Shown one piece after another: positions 27,535 through 37,468 of a DNA stretch of 64,000 nucleotides. The DNA is taken from NCBI GenBank assembly GCA_003142255.1, contig PLLO01000006.1:318182-382181 (forward strand). The letters are read 5' to 3'. The position numbers and the translations under genes are program-made. The notes under the pieces are model-generated. The model ran no database searches. It was given only the letters and a program-made list of their open reading frames with translations, and was not told the DNA's origin. The DNA comes from Bacteroidales bacterium (GTDB taxonomy: Bacteria > Bacteroidota > Bacteroidia > Bacteroidales > VadinHA17). Numbering within the stretch: position 1 is the first letter of the stretch; each line of letters opens with the position of its first letter.

Positions 27535-28155
27535 CTATTTTGTCCCGAATAACCTGTCGCCGGCATCTCCAAGCCCGGGAACAATATATCCGTTGCCGTT
27601 GAGCTTTTCATCCAGTCCTGCCAGGTATATCTGTACATCGGGATGGTCCTTTTCAATCCTATTTATTCCTTCGGGAGCTCCGACAATGCACACCAGCTTG
27701 ATGGTTTTTGCACCATGAGCCTTAAGTACGCTGATTGCGGCGCTTGAGCTTCCTCCGGTAGCAAGCATCGGATCGAGCACCATCACCACGGCATCCGGAA
27801 GGTTATCAGGAAATTTGGAGTAATATGTATTTGGGAGCAGGGTCTCATGGTCCCTGTACATCCCGATATGTCCGATACGCGCCGTAGGAATCAGGTGTGA
27901 TATGCCGGCTACCATTCCCAGCCCTGCCCTGAGAACCGGTATCAGGACTACCTCGCTGGCAAGTTCGTAGGTGGAACACTTTGCCAGTGGAGTTTCAATG
28001 ACAATTTTCTTTAATGGGAGATCACGCGTGATCTCGTATGCCATAAGTCCTGCAATCTCTTCAAGCGTTTCACGGAATCCTTTTGTGTCAGTTTCTTTGC
28101 GCCGAAGCAGTGTCAGCTTATGAGTCAGAAGCGGGTGTTTAAGTAAGTTCAGCAT
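27535..28155 (-). CDS. upp: Uracil phosphoribosyltransferase
   Basis: Salvages uracil with PRPP to UMP. Motifs are VVLIPVLRAGLGM, and the PRPP loop VMVLDPMLATGGSS; the uracil-binding GYIVPGLGDAGDR ends the protein. With the ATG at 28155 it is 206 residues, the normal size. The frame reaches a TTG at 28179, but a TAnnTTTG box covers 28177-28184, so the shorter form is chosen. It converges with the split PstS-like gene. Confidence 0.95.
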   Translation of the reverse strand: MLNLLKHPLLTHKLTLLRRKETDTKGFRETLEEIAGLMAYEITRDLPLKKIVIETPLAKCSTYELASEVVLIPVLRAGLGMVAGISHLIPTARIGHIGMYRDHETLLPNTYYSKFPDNLPDAVVMVLDPMLATGGSSSAAISVLKAHGAKTIKLVCIVGAPEGINRIEKDHPDVQIYLAGLDEKLNGNGYIVPGLGDAGDRLFGTK

Positions 28156-28176
28156 GTTTAATTGGTTTGAGATTAT

Positions 28177-28184
28177 CAAAGATA
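28177..28184 (-). promoter_or_regulatory. Bacteroidota -7 box for upp
   Basis: TATCTTTG on the minus strand, exact TAnnTTTG match, 22 bases before the preferred ATG. It overlaps the alternative TTG start and so argues against it. Confidence 0.6.
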
Positions 28185-28317
28185 ATTGGAAATTTGATAT
28201 TCAATTTAGATACTTCCATTTTGAAGTGAAGACCATTATAAGGATATTCCCCTGGCGCTATCTTTTATTTGATTTGTGTCTCTCCCTTTCGTAATTTTAA
28301 CATTAGAATAGAATTAT

Positions 28318-29676
28318 ATGCCAGACCTCTTTAATGATCTTGAAACTAAATATTTTTTAGTATTTTATTTCCTGTGCAAATCAAGATTCAGGAATTTCAA
28401 TGAAAGCGATATTAAGAAGTATCAAAATAATAGGGTAAAAAAGATCGCAGAATATGCCGTTGATCATTCGGAATTCTATAAGGAATATTTTTCAGGTTTT
28501 GATTTAAATAATTTCACATCGCTGCCTGCTATCAATAAAAAAATAATGATGGATAACCTGACTGATTTCAATACGATCGGATTATCTAAAGACGAAATAT
28601 TGAATTTCTGCCTGGAAGTTGAGAAAACAAGAGATTTCTCAAAAAGGCTGAAGGGACTGAATATCGGGATGTCTTCTGGTACAAGCGGGAACAAAGGTGT
28701 GGAAATTGTAACCCCGCGAGAGGAAAATTATATGAAAGCCGCTTTGTTTGCGCGCTTTGATTTTCCCAAAAACGAAAAAATAAATCTTGCTTTCATCTTA
28801 AGAGTCAGTGCGCCGGCATTTAATCTGGATAAGTTTGGCCATAGGCTGACATATATAAGTCAGATGAATTCTATTGATGAAATAGACAAACAGCTTGAAG
28901 AAATATATCCCAATGTTATTTCTGCACCACCATCTATGCTGAAATTAATAGCTGCAGAGGTTGAAAATGGCAGATTATCAATTAATCCCAAACGATTAAT
29001 TTCTTATTCGGAAATACTTTATTCTGATGTTAAGGATTATCTGATCAAAGTTTTTAAGTGCCCCGTTCATCAGATTTATAAATGTACCGAAGGACCTATC
29101 GCTATTTCATGCAAATATGGCCAGTTGCACATTAATGAAGACCTGGTGCTTGTCGAAACCTTGAATAATGACGGAACAACTACATCACCCGGCCAGCCTT
29201 GCCAGAAACTGATTGTTACTGATCTGCACAAAAAATCGCAGCCGATAATCCGTTATGAGCTAAATGACATTATTACCATTAGCCCTGATAAGTGTAAATG
29301 CGGATCATATTTCAGGGTGATAGAAAATATTCAGGGCAGAGCTGATGATCTTTTCTGGGCAAAAAATATAAAAACTAACGAATGGCAGTATATTTTTCCG
29401 GATTATATAAGCAGAGCGATTATTTCTGCATCAGAAGATATTGATGAATACCAGGCCATACAAAGCACTCCTGATGATGTTTTGGTTAGAATTCAACTAA
29501 GAGATGGAACTGATCGGGATAAGCTTAACATTCAGGCAGTCATGGAAAATATTAATAATGTTTTTAGCGGTTATAACTGCAGACTACCCAAAATATCAAT
29601 TGTGTTTGAAAAACCGGAATTTAACAGGAATTCAAACAAGCTAATCAGGATTCACAGAAATTTTAGCATAAACTAA
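28318..29676 (+). CDS. Adenylate-forming enzyme (phenylacetate-CoA ligase/coenzyme F390 synthetase-like)
   Basis: A 452-residue ANL-superfamily protein of the PaaK/CapK type. The ATP-binding P-loop is MSSGTSGNKGVEI; later markers are the SYSEILYSDV segment, the acidic IYKCTEGPIA, the cysteine pair in DKCKCGSYFRV and IQGRADDLFW. CapK-type homologues are found in capsule and surface-polysaccharide loci. The acceptor is unknown. The coding sequence is distinctly richer in A/T-ending codons than flanking housekeeping genes, suggesting horizontal acquisition. It lies 7 bases before the acyltransferase gene, so both form one unit inserted between upp and lysS. Confidence 0.82.
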   Translation: MPDLFNDLETKYFLVFYFLCKSRFRNFNESDIKKYQNNRVKKIAEYAVDHSEFYKEYFSGFDLNNFTSLPAINKKIMMDNLTDFNTIGLSKDEILNFCLEVEKTRDFSKRLKGLNIGMSSGTSGNKGVEIVTPREENYMKAALFARFDFPKNEKINLAFILRVSAPAFNLDKFGHRLTYISQMNSIDEIDKQLEEIYPNVISAPPSMLKLIAAEVENGRLSINPKRLISYSEILYSDVKDYLIKVFKCPVHQIYKCTEGPIAISCKYGQLHINEDLVLVETLNNDGTTTSPGQPCQKLIVTDLHKKSQPIIRYELNDIITISPDKCKCGSYFRVIENIQGRADDLFWAKNIKTNEWQYIFPDYISRAIISASEDIDEYQAIQSTPDDVLVRIQLRDGTDRDKLNIQAVMENINNVFSGYNCRLPKISIVFEKPEFNRNSNKLIRIHRNFSIN

Positions 29677-29683
29677 AGTACTG

Positions 29684-30892
29684 ATGCAAAATAAAAGAAT
29701 TGAATCACTCGATATTTTACGAGGTATGGCATTAATGTTTATAGTGCTTTTTCATGCCTCAATATATAACTTCGCAAATATTAATAAGATTGATTTCAGC
29801 AATCCGCCAATAATAGTTGTTTTAATGAGTTTTATGGCTCTGTGGGGTGGGATATTTATAATTTATTCCATGGTAATAAACACTATAATGCTTATTGGAA
29901 GAACTCAAACGACTGTAAGTTTTAAAATATTTTTTTATCCGATCATTGCAGGATTTATCTACATATTATTTCATTACATCTTAAATATTTTCCTGGGCAG
30001 ATGGAGTCTCGATTTCATAAACAATAAACCAGACCTGACTGCTGTCGCCAGTTCTTTACGCCACATGCATCTTACTCTTCCTCATCTTACAAAGCTTTTT
30101 GAGGGCTCATCATTATCTGCAATTGCGCTTAACCTGATTGTTCTGTCGTTTGTTCTATTCTTATTATTGAGAAATAATGGAATAACCAAAGAAAAAAGGA
30201 ACTATCTGATTTTAGGTATCTCAGGTGTTTCGATCATGTTTCTCTCTTTAATCAGAGTTCCGGTTTTTCATTTATTTACACAGGCAATAGAGATGAAAAA
30301 ATATTTTTTGGCAACTTTTTTTAGTTTCACTCTTGCCAATCCTTATCCATTGCTGCCATATCTGGCCTACGGTTTTTTTGGTGCAATGATGGGCATGATG
30401 ATCTATAAAAGGAGGAATAAATTGCTGAAGATCATTTTCATTCCATCAGGGATGTTTTTTCTCATCTACGGATTATCCGGCATGATGAATTTTGAAAAAA
30501 CTATTTCAACGCCAGATTACTTCTGGTATTTCAAAACCAATTTTGAGCTCGGAATATTTATGTTATTATTGATTTTTACAGTATTATTTCTGGAGCCAAA
30601 ATCCGGTTTACTGAATAAACTATCAGTTTTAAAATGGTTTAGCAGAATAAGTCTGACAATTTATATGTTTGAAACGGCTGCTTCTGAAATATTCAGAATT
30701 GCGCTGCTTCAGGTTTGGCCGTCATGGAATCAGACGATTAATGGGTGTTTATTATTCGGAAGTATGAATATTGTTTTATGGATCGTAATATTATTTTTCT
30801 GGGCGAAAATAAATTTCAAATACAGTTTAGAATATTATTGGGTTAAATTCTTTAAAAGAATTGGCAAGGATTCAACAAAAATGGAATTTTAA
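29684..30892 (+). CDS. Polytopic membrane acyltransferase-like protein (DUF1624/HGSNAT or DUF418-like)
   Basis: A 402-residue integral membrane protein with about ten hydrophobic segments. The N-terminal [21 protein letters not shown] is the signature of membrane acyltransferases of the HGSNAT/DUF1624 and DUF418 groups, with the conserved His at the end of the first helix; [18 protein letters not shown] near the C-terminus fits DUF418. It probably transfers an acyl group to an extracytoplasmic sugar or lipid. It is AT-rich like its partner upstream, and overlaps the 3' end of lysS by four bases. Acyl activation by the neighbour and transfer by this protein would make a coherent two-step module, but this is inference. 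Confidence 0.75.
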   Translation: MQNKRIESLDILRGMALMFIVLFHASIYNFANINKIDFSNPPIIVVLMSFMALWGGIFIIYSMVINTIMLIGRTQTTVSFKIFFYPIIAGFIYILFHYILNIFLGRWSLDFINNKPDLTAVASSLRHMHLTLPHLTKLFEGSSLSAIALNLIVLSFVLFLLLRNNGITKEKRNYLILGISGVSIMFLSLIRVPVFHLFTQAIEMKKYFLATFFSFTLANPYPLLPYLAYGFFGAMMGMMIYKRRNKLLKIIFIPSGMFFLIYGLSGMMNFEKTISTPDYFWYFKTNFELGIFMLLLIFTVLFLEPKSGLLNKLSVLKWFSRISLTIYMFETAASEIFRIALLQVWPSWNQTINGCLLFGSMNIVLWIVILFFWAKINFKYSLEYYWVKFFKRIGKDSTKMEF

Positions 30893-32619
30893 ATAAGCCA
30901 TTTCTGGACGGCTTCCGGGCTTAACCCTGTTAGTCCAAGCTTGTTCTTCTTGTTGTAACCATTAAGATCATTTGCAAGCTTGCCTGATTTTTCTGTTTCT
31001 CTGAGTTTGGATACTGTAGTAAAACCAAGGCTTTTCAACGGTTCAATCCATTCCTCAGGAACTCCGAGAGCTAAATATTCTTCTTTTTGACTTTCGACTT
31101 TCGACTTTTGAGTCTCAGGTTTCATCTGAGGGAAAAGCAGTACATCCTGTATTGATGGTTGATTGGTAATAAGCATCGTCAGCCTGTCGATTCCCATTCC
31201 CATCCCTGATGTGGGCGGCATGCCGTATTCAAGCGCCCTTACGAAATCAGAATCAATAAACATAGCTTCGTCATCACCTTTTTCAGAAAGTCTCAGCTGG
31301 TCCTGGAAACGTTCCATCTGGTCAACCGGATCGTTCAGTTCTGAATAGGCATTGGCAATCTCCTTGCAGTTGATGAAGAGCTCAAACCTCTCTGTCAGAC
31401 CCGGTTTGCTCCTGTGCATTTTTGTAAGAGGTGAAGTTTCAGTGGGATAATCAATAATGAATGTCGGCTGAATAAGCGTGTGTTCACATTTTTCACTGAA
31501 GATGGCATCAACAAGCTTCCCCTTTCCCATAGTCTGATCATTTGCAATTCCAAGCTTTTTGCAAACATTCCTGAGCTCTTCTTCATTCATTGATGCGATA
31601 ACTAGGCCGGTATTCTCCTTTATTGAATCGAGCATGCTTATCCTTTTAAAAGGAGGGTTTAAATTTATGACCTTATCTTCAAAGACTATTTCAGTTTTTC
31701 CCTGGATATCCATAGCAACTTTGCTTATGATCTCTTCAGTGAATGTCATCATCCAGTTATAATCCTTAAAAGCAATATAGATTTCCATCACCGTGAATTC
31801 GGGATTATGAATCCTGTCCATTCCCTCGTTGCGGAAATCCTTTGCAAACTCATAAACACCCTCAAACCCTCCTACAATCAATCGTTTCAGGTAGAGTTCG
31901 TTTGCTATTCTCAGGTAAAGAGGAATATCAAGAGAATTATGATGTGTTATAAACGGCCTTGCTGAAGCGCCTCCGGGTATTGGCTGAAGGATGGGTGTCT
32001 CAACTTCAAGGTAGCCCCTAGAATTGAATAGCTCACGCATCGACTGAATGATCCTGGTTCTTTTGCGGAAAACGTCACGCACATGCGGATTGACAATCAG
32101 GTCGACATACCGCTGACGGTAACGCATCTCCGGGTCAGTAACTGCATCGAACAGGATTCCATCCTTTTCCTTCACAACAGGAAGAGGCCGGATTGATTTG
32201 CTGAGCACTGTAAATTCCTTTACATGAACTGTCGTTTCACCCATCTGGGTCTTGAATACAAATCCTTTAATTCCGATAATATCGCCAATGTCAAGGAGAT
32301 GCTTAAAGACAGTATTATACATTGTTTTATCTTCACCGGGACATATATCATCGCGGCGAAAATAAATCTGTATCCTGCCGGAGGAATCCATAAGCTCAGC
32401 AAAAGAAGCATTGCCCATTATTCGCCGTGACATTATCCTTCCGGCAAGGCATACATCCTGGAAATTATTTTTTTCAGGAGTGTAATTTTCCAGAATATCC
32501 TGAGCAAAAACGTTTGTTTTATACTCAGCAGCCGGATATGGATTAATACCCAGTTTTCTTAATTCATCGAGAGAATTTCTCCTAATTTGCTCCTGTTCGC
32601 TCAATATCATGTTACTCAT
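30889..32619 (-). CDS. lysS: Lysyl-tRNA synthetase (class II)
   Basis: Charges tRNA-Lys. It has 576 residues: an N-terminal OB-fold anticodon domain, then the class II core with motif 2 [20 protein letters not shown], motif 3 [12 protein letters not shown], and [11 protein letters not shown] near the Lys site. After LFPQMKPE a C-terminal extension of about 70 residues ([17 protein letters not shown]...) follows, which I recall as common in Bacteroidota LysS. The start is taken at ATG 32619; an alternative ATG lies three codons in. A -7 box sits 21 bases upstream. It converges with the AT-rich acyltransferase gene. Confidence 0.96.
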   Translation of the reverse strand: MSNMILSEQEQIRRNSLDELRKLGINPYPAAEYKTNVFAQDILENYTPEKNNFQDVCLAGRIMSRRIMGNASFAELMDSSGRIQIYFRRDDICPGEDKTMYNTVFKHLLDIGDIIGIKGFVFKTQMGETTVHVKEFTVLSKSIRPLPVVKEKDGILFDAVTDPEMRYRQRYVDLIVNPHVRDVFRKRTRIIQSMRELFNSRGYLEVETPILQPIPGGASARPFITHHNSLDIPLYLRIANELYLKRLIVGGFEGVYEFAKDFRNEGMDRIHNPEFTVMEIYIAFKDYNWMMTFTEEIISKVAMDIQGKTEIVFEDKVINLNPPFKRISMLDSIKENTGLVIASMNEEELRNVCKKLGIANDQTMGKGKLVDAIFSEKCEHTLIQPTFIIDYPTETSPLTKMHRSKPGLTERFELFINCKEIANAYSELNDPVDQMERFQDQLRLSEKGDDEAMFIDSDFVRALEYGMPPTSGMGMGIDRLTMLITNQPSIQDVLLFPQMKPETQKSKVESQKEEYLALGVPEEWIEPLKSLGFTTVSKLRETEKSGKLANDLNGYNKKNKLGLTGLSPEAVQKWLI

Positions 32620-32639
32620 ACTCTTTTTTGAAATTTGTG

Positions 32640-32647
32640 CAAATATA
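32640..32647 (-). promoter_or_regulatory. Bacteroidota -7 box for lysS
   Basis: TATATTTG on the minus strand, exact TAnnTTTG match, 21 bases upstream of the lysS ATG, giving a very short leader. Confidence 0.6.
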
Positions 32648-32685
32648 GAAAAATTATGCCTTTAAAGGATCAATGGTGCAGAGGC

Positions 32686-34104
32686 TCAGAGGCGCGAAGG
32701 CTCGATTATTTCTGTCTTATAGTCTATTTTCAATCTTGCCTCTTCAGGAGATGAGGCATTTCCGCATGCAGACTGGACAAACAGCGAAGCTCCCAGCACT
32801 GTGGTCTCCTTCTGATTAATTACTTTAACGGGAACTCCTGTATAACTTGCTCTCAGCTTGTTCCATAACCTGTTCTTTGATCCCCCGCCGACACAAAGGA
32901 TACTTTCAGTTTTGAAGCCTCCGGCCTTTTCGAGGGCAACTTTACCTTCAACGAGTCTTTCCGATAAAGCTTCCAGCATTGCGCGATAAATATCATCACG
33001 AGTCGATTCCATTGTCAGTCCAAGGATCTGGCCTCCGGGCCTGCCCTTCAGTTCTTCATAAAATTTTGGCACTATCCTGATGCCATTGGAGCCTGGTGGT
33101 ACCTTTTCCGCACCCGCGATCATCGCCTCATAGACTCCATCTTTAATGTCGCTGTAAAGATTTTTCCTGGCCCATTCAAGTATTCCCGAAGCAATCCATT
33201 GATTCCCGATGTCGTAGAGGCCTTTTTGTGAATCGAGTTCAGTGGTTATAGACATATCAAGCTGCTCTTTGCCCGACTTAAAGGATTCTGATCGTACCAT
33301 GAGTATCTCCCATGTGCCTGAGCTGAGAATCGGCTGATTTCTGCCGGCTCCCGACCCGAATATTGCAAATTGGGTATCGTGGCCGGTTGCAACAACCGGC
33401 GTGCCGGCAGGGATCCCTGTTTCAGCAGATGCCTCTTTTGTCACTTTCCCTGTAATTGTTCCGGGCTCGGCAATTTCTCCGAACCTGTTCGAAGGAAAGC
33501 CAATCTTTCCAAGAATATTTTCAGAGACATTCCGCGTAGAAAGTGAGGAGACCATTGAGGTTCCTGTCATTGTCGCATCGTTGATCATTTCACCCGAGAG
33601 GAAGTACGAGAATATTGACGGCATGAAGAGAAACCTGTAGCTTTTATCGATAAGATCAGGCTTCTGTTCAGCAAACCATATAAGCTTATTTATTGTGTTG
33701 AAGTTGAAAGGAAGCACTCCGCACTCACTGTAAAGGTCTCCGACAGGAATATATTTTCCGATATTTTCCATTATCGGTCTTGTTCGTTCACACTGCCAGG
33801 AGATTACCGGGTAGAGCATCTTTCCGCCCTTATCAAAAAGAGTGCCGTCGACGCCGAAGGTTGTGACAGTGACCCCTGCAATCCGGCTGCTCCGGATAGC
33901 AGTTGTTACTTTCCTTGATGCCTCGCACATCTGCTGCCAGATCCGGTTTACATCCCATATTCTGTACAATGGGTAGAAAGGATCGGGGGAACTGTTGTTC
34001 TGGTACGATTCTGAAGCCACAATTGTACCGTTGCTGTCAATTGCAATGACCCTGACATTGGTGGCACCGCAATCAAATACAATTACAATATCTCTTTCGG
34101 ACAT
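32686..34104 (-). CDS. fucK: FGGY-family carbohydrate kinase, probable L-fuculokinase
   Basis: A 472-residue FGGY sugar kinase. The N-terminal phosphate motif is VFDCGATNVRVIAID; VTTFGVDGTLFD, ATGHDTQFAIFGSG and the C-terminal ILCVGGGSKNRLWNKL follow. Length and motifs fit rhamnulokinase/fuculokinase. Because it lies in one cluster with the L-fucose isomerase gene (same strand, DUF5362-like gene between), L-fuculose is the likeliest substrate. The gap to the upstream gene is 8 bases. No fuculose-1-phosphate aldolase gene is present here. Family certain, substrate inferred from context. Confidence 0.85.
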   Translation of the reverse strand: MSERDIVIVFDCGATNVRVIAIDSNGTIVASESYQNNSSPDPFYPLYRIWDVNRIWQQMCEASRKVTTAIRSSRIAGVTVTTFGVDGTLFDKGGKMLYPVISWQCERTRPIMENIGKYIPVGDLYSECGVLPFNFNTINKLIWFAEQKPDLIDKSYRFLFMPSIFSYFLSGEMINDATMTGTSMVSSLSTRNVSENILGKIGFPSNRFGEIAEPGTITGKVTKEASAETGIPAGTPVVATGHDTQFAIFGSGAGRNQPILSSGTWEILMVRSESFKSGKEQLDMSITTELDSQKGLYDIGNQWIASGILEWARKNLYSDIKDGVYEAMIAGAEKVPPGSNGIRIVPKFYEELKGRPGGQILGLTMESTRDDIYRAMLEALSERLVEGKVALEKAGGFKTESILCVGGGSKNRLWNKLRASYTGVPVKVINQKETTVLGASLFVQSACGNASSPEEARLKIDYKTEIIEPSRL

Positions 34105-34112
34105 TTCAGCCT

Positions 34113-34562
34113 TTACCCCATATTTTTAAGGAATGCCATCGAAGCTCCTGCCCCCACCAGTACAACTACATACAGGACCAGAACAATTATTATAAGGATG
34201 CCTGTGTAGACGTAATATGATTTAAGGTTCCTGAATGCCTTCTTCAACTCTTCCTTGTCGAGGGAATGAACTGCATTCGAGGTATGCTTTGAGAAACGGA
34301 ACAGGTACATTACCGGGAAGAAGTAAATGACTGCAAAGATCAGAATGAATATAAATATCAGCCATTCCGGAAATCCGGCCGGTATATCAGCTGTTTTAAA
34401 TGCTGAAAGAAAAAAACCGGCAACCAGGCCTATAATTATCATAAGGCCTATGCCAATAAAACCAAGTATGGCAAGGAACATTGTCCATTTACGGGTAGTG
34501 TTAAGATAGTTGAGAGAATCCTGTTCGATCTCAATTTTTCTGATCTCGGGAGCATTTTCCAT
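34113..34562 (-). CDS. Small membrane protein, DUF5362-like
   Basis: A 149-residue protein with three to four hydrophobic segments: MFLAILGFIGIGLMIIIGL, WLIFIFILIFAVIYFFPV and ILIIIVLVLYVVVLVGAG. The layout (charged N-terminus EIRKIEIEQDSLNYL, then helices with an intervening charged DKEELKKAFRNLKSYY loop) fits the DUF5362 group of Bacteroidota. It is sandwiched between fucI and fucK on the same strand, which is odd for a protein with no known link to fucose metabolism; a transporter accessory role is possible but too small for a permease. Confidence 0.65.
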   Translation of the reverse strand: MENAPEIRKIEIEQDSLNYLNTTRKWTMFLAILGFIGIGLMIIIGLVAGFFLSAFKTADIPAGFPEWLIFIFILIFAVIYFFPVMYLFRFSKHTSNAVHSLDKEELKKAFRNLKSYYVYTGILIIIVLVLYVVVLVGAGASMAFLKNMG

Positions 34563-34653
34563 ATCATTACATTTTAAAGTATTGGCTATTAATAGTTTAC
34601 TGTTAATTAATTAACAACGAAATAATAATCTTTACCAGGTTATGATTAATCTT

Positions 34654-36456
34654 CTATTTATACAGTGCTCCGTAGGTAGTGCATGCCCTGTAATCTGAAC
34701 CCTCCTTGTCCATTCCGTAAGCATTCCATGCGCTCGGACGGAATATCTTATCTTCGGGTACATTATGCATACAAACCGGTATGCGGAGCAGAGATGCCAG
34801 TGTAATAAGGTCAGCTCCGATATGTCCGAAGCTTGAAGCAGAATGGTTTGCTCCCCAGTTGGCCATTACTGAATAAACGTCTTTAAATGGACCATTGCCT
34901 GTAAGCCGCGGAGTGAACCAGGTGGTGGGCCAGGTCGGGTCAGTCCTGTCTGTCAGTATTTTATGAACTTTTTCCGGCAGCTCGACGCTCCATCCTTCAG
35001 CGATCTGAAGGACAGGCCCAAGTCCTTTTACCAGGTTGACCCTGAAGATGGTCATTGGCATTCCGCCGACACTGTTGAATTGTGAAGAGTAACCTCCGCC
35101 CCTGAAGTATCCTGTAGCAGCAGGCATCCATTGAGTTGACCTGAGACATGATGTGGCATCTTTATCTGTTATTTCCCAGAAAGGCTTGATACAGGCTTTG
35201 CCCCTGTTAGTCTGCCGTCCTGAAAAATCAAGCGCTGATGCGCCTGAATTGATCAGGTGGATAATCCCATTCGAAGCAAGACCTTCAGGTTTTGTTTTTG
35301 TGACTCTTTTAATAGCTTCCGGACTCCAGTAAGTCCTTATGTCTGAGAACATCTGGGCAGTATTGGTAAGCAGGTATCCGAATAGCATCGGTACTCCGTT
35401 CATTGCATCATTTTCGGTTGCAACAAGATAGGGTGGTCTGATCCCGTTCCAGTCGAAAGAGGAACATAGGATTGCTTCCATAAAATCGCCATTGGGCATA
35501 TGGTCGGTCCACTGGCGCTGCCCCTGGAAACCGGAAAGAATTGCATTATGCCCATGAGACTCTTCTCCGAACCCCAGCTTTTTGAGTTTGGGATTGCCCA
35601 CCATCAGGTCGCGTGCAATCATTGTCATTTTGACTACGATCTCCCATTCCTCATCTTTCCTTGCCCGTGACTTCGGTTTGGCATTCATATCTTTTCCCTC
35701 TTTGCAGTTCTTCTTAGTCCATGAAAGAGCTTTTTTGAATTCCTCCTTGTCAAAGATCTCTTCGTCAAGGCGCCTGTTGAATTCGCTCATATCGATATAC
35801 TCGTTGCGCATTCCGAGGTATTCCTGGAAGAAATCTTCTTTAACTATCGATCCTGCAATTCCCATTGAAACAGAGCCCATCGACAAATATGATTTACCTT
35901 TCATATATGCAACTGCAAGGCCTCCGCGGACAAAACGGATTATCTTTTCACTTACATCGTCGGGGATTGTCTGGTCTCCTGCGTCCTGAACATCATGTCC
36001 GTAAATTCCAAATGCAGGTAAACCCTTCATTGTATGTCCGGCCAGTGCTGCTGCAAGGTATACGGCACCCGGACGCTCTGTACCATTGAATCCCCAGATG
36101 GCTTTTGGCATATCGGTATCCATATCAATGGTTTCGCTGCCGTAGCACCAGCATGGCGTGACGGTAAGACTTACACCGACACCGCTCTTTTTGAATTTTT
36201 CTGCACATAAAGCAGCCTCAGCCACTCCGCCGATGCAGGTATCAGAAATTACACATTCGACAGGTTTACCGTCAGGATATTTCAGGTTCGAGGAAATTAG
36301 CTTTGCAGCAAGCTTTGCCATCCCTATTGTCTGTTTTTCGAGAGATTCCCTTACGCCCTTTTCACGGCCGTCTATTACCGGGCGTATGCCCACTTTTGGA
36401 AAATCGCCGATAACTGTCTGATAGTCGCAATTTACCTTTAATTCATCATTTGCCAT
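34654..36456 (-). CDS. fucI: L-fucose isomerase
   Basis: Converts L-fucose to L-fuculose, a Mn-dependent ketol isomerase. The 600 residues fit the family (E. coli 591). Recognisable stretches are [60 protein letters not shown] and the C-terminal [17 protein letters not shown]. It is the first gene of a unit with the DUF5362-like gene (91 bases downstream) and fucK. A divergent promoter region is shared with lipA. Confidence 0.95.
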   Translation of the reverse strand: MANDELKVNCDYQTVIGDFPKVGIRPVIDGREKGVRESLEKQTIGMAKLAAKLISSNLKYPDGKPVECVISDTCIGGVAEAALCAEKFKKSGVGVSLTVTPCWCYGSETIDMDTDMPKAIWGFNGTERPGAVYLAAALAGHTMKGLPAFGIYGHDVQDAGDQTIPDDVSEKIIRFVRGGLAVAYMKGKSYLSMGSVSMGIAGSIVKEDFFQEYLGMRNEYIDMSEFNRRLDEEIFDKEEFKKALSWTKKNCKEGKDMNAKPKSRARKDEEWEIVVKMTMIARDLMVGNPKLKKLGFGEESHGHNAILSGFQGQRQWTDHMPNGDFMEAILCSSFDWNGIRPPYLVATENDAMNGVPMLFGYLLTNTAQMFSDIRTYWSPEAIKRVTKTKPEGLASNGIIHLINSGASALDFSGRQTNRGKACIKPFWEITDKDATSCLRSTQWMPAATGYFRGGGYSSQFNSVGGMPMTIFRVNLVKGLGPVLQIAEGWSVELPEKVHKILTDRTDPTWPTTWFTPRLTGNGPFKDVYSVMANWGANHSASSFGHIGADLITLASLLRIPVCMHNVPEDKIFRPSAWNAYGMDKEGSDYRACTTYGALYK

Positions 36457-36500
36457 TTCTGAAATATTTTACAGAAAGATTAATTTTGAATGATATCAAA

Positions 36501-36508
36501 CAAATATA
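36501..36508 (-). promoter_or_regulatory. Bacteroidota -7 box for fucI
   Basis: TATATTTG on the minus strand, exact TAnnTTTG match, 45 bases before the fucI ATG. It lies about 40 bases from the lipA -7 box on the other strand, making a compact divergent promoter. I could not recognise a fucose-repressor operator. Confidence 0.58.
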
Positions 36509-36547
36509 GTGAAAACTTTCAGGGTTAAATCTTTGTTTTCGTTTTTG

Positions 36548-36555
36548 TACCTTTG
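36548..36555 (+). promoter_or_regulatory. Bacteroidota -7 box for lipA-lipB-recJ
   Basis: TACCTTTG, exact TAnnTTTG match, 20 bases before the lipA ATG. Confidence 0.6.
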
Positions 36556-36574
36556 TCATCTTAACATTTCCTGA

Positions 36575-37426
36575 ATGCAAAGCGGAAGAAGATTACCCGG
36601 ATGGTTTAAAATGCAGCGGGCAAGCGGGGAGAATTACTCAAGGGTCAGGCGGCTCGTTCGGGAGAATGCTCTCCATACTATCTGCACCAGCGGAAACTGT
36701 CCCAACATTGGGGAATGCTGGAATGCCGGAACCGCAACTTTCATGATCCTTGGCGATATCTGCACCCGTGCATGCAAATTCTGCAATACAAAAACCGGCA
36801 AACCATTGCCTCCCGATCCATCAGAACATCAGCGGCTTGCAGAAACAATCAGAACAATGGGCCTGAAGCATTGCGTAATCACTTCGGTTGACAGGGATGA
36901 TCTTCCTGATGGCGGTGCGTCATTCTGGGCAGAAGTGATTGCCACAATAAGAAGCGTCAATCCCGGAACCACTATCGAAGCACTCATTCCGGATTTTGAC
37001 GGTAAACAGGAAAATATCAATAAGATAATCAATGCAAACCCTGATCTCATTTCACATAATGTCGAAACAGTCAGGCGGCTTACACCTCAGATAAGGACAA
37101 GGGCAAAATATGACAGGAGCCTTAGTGTCATTAAATATATTGCAGAGAACGGGAAAACCGCCAAGTCAGGATTTATGCTCGGGCTTGGAGAAACGGAGCC
37201 GGAGATACTTGAAACTATTGACGATCTTTATAATGCAGGCTGCAGGATCCTTACTATCGGGCAGTACCTGAAGCCATCTCCGGACCACATGGATGCAGTT
37301 GAATATATTAGACCCGATAAGTTTGAAATGTATCGCGAATCAGCTCTGTTAAAAGGATTTGACATAGTTGAAAGCAGGCCTTTAGTACGTTCCTCTTTTC
37401 ATGCAGAGAAACATGTAAAAGCATGA
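36575..37426 (+). CDS. lipA: Lipoyl synthase
   Basis: Radical SAM enzyme that inserts two sulfurs into protein-bound octanoyl groups to make lipoyl cofactors. At 283 residues it is full length. Both [4Fe-4S] sites are visible: the auxiliary cluster cysteines 37, 42 and 48 (CTSGNCPNIGEC) and the radical SAM CxxxCxxC at 63, 67 and 70 (CTRACKFC). The C-terminal RSSFHAE contains the Ser that ligates the auxiliary cluster. lipB follows 42 bases later, an obvious functional pair. Confidence 0.97.
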   Translation: MQSGRRLPGWFKMQRASGENYSRVRRLVRENALHTICTSGNCPNIGECWNAGTATFMILGDICTRACKFCNTKTGKPLPPDPSEHQRLAETIRTMGLKHCVITSVDRDDLPDGGASFWAEVIATIRSVNPGTTIEALIPDFDGKQENINKIINANPDLISHNVETVRRLTPQIRTRAKYDRSLSVIKYIAENGKTAKSGFMLGLGETEPEILETIDDLYNAGCRILTIGQYLKPSPDHMDAVEYIRPDKFEMYRESALLKGFDIVESRPLVRSSFHAEKHVKA

Positions 37427-37468
37427 GAATTTTAATTATATTGTAATGTCAAATATGATGAGCCTGTT

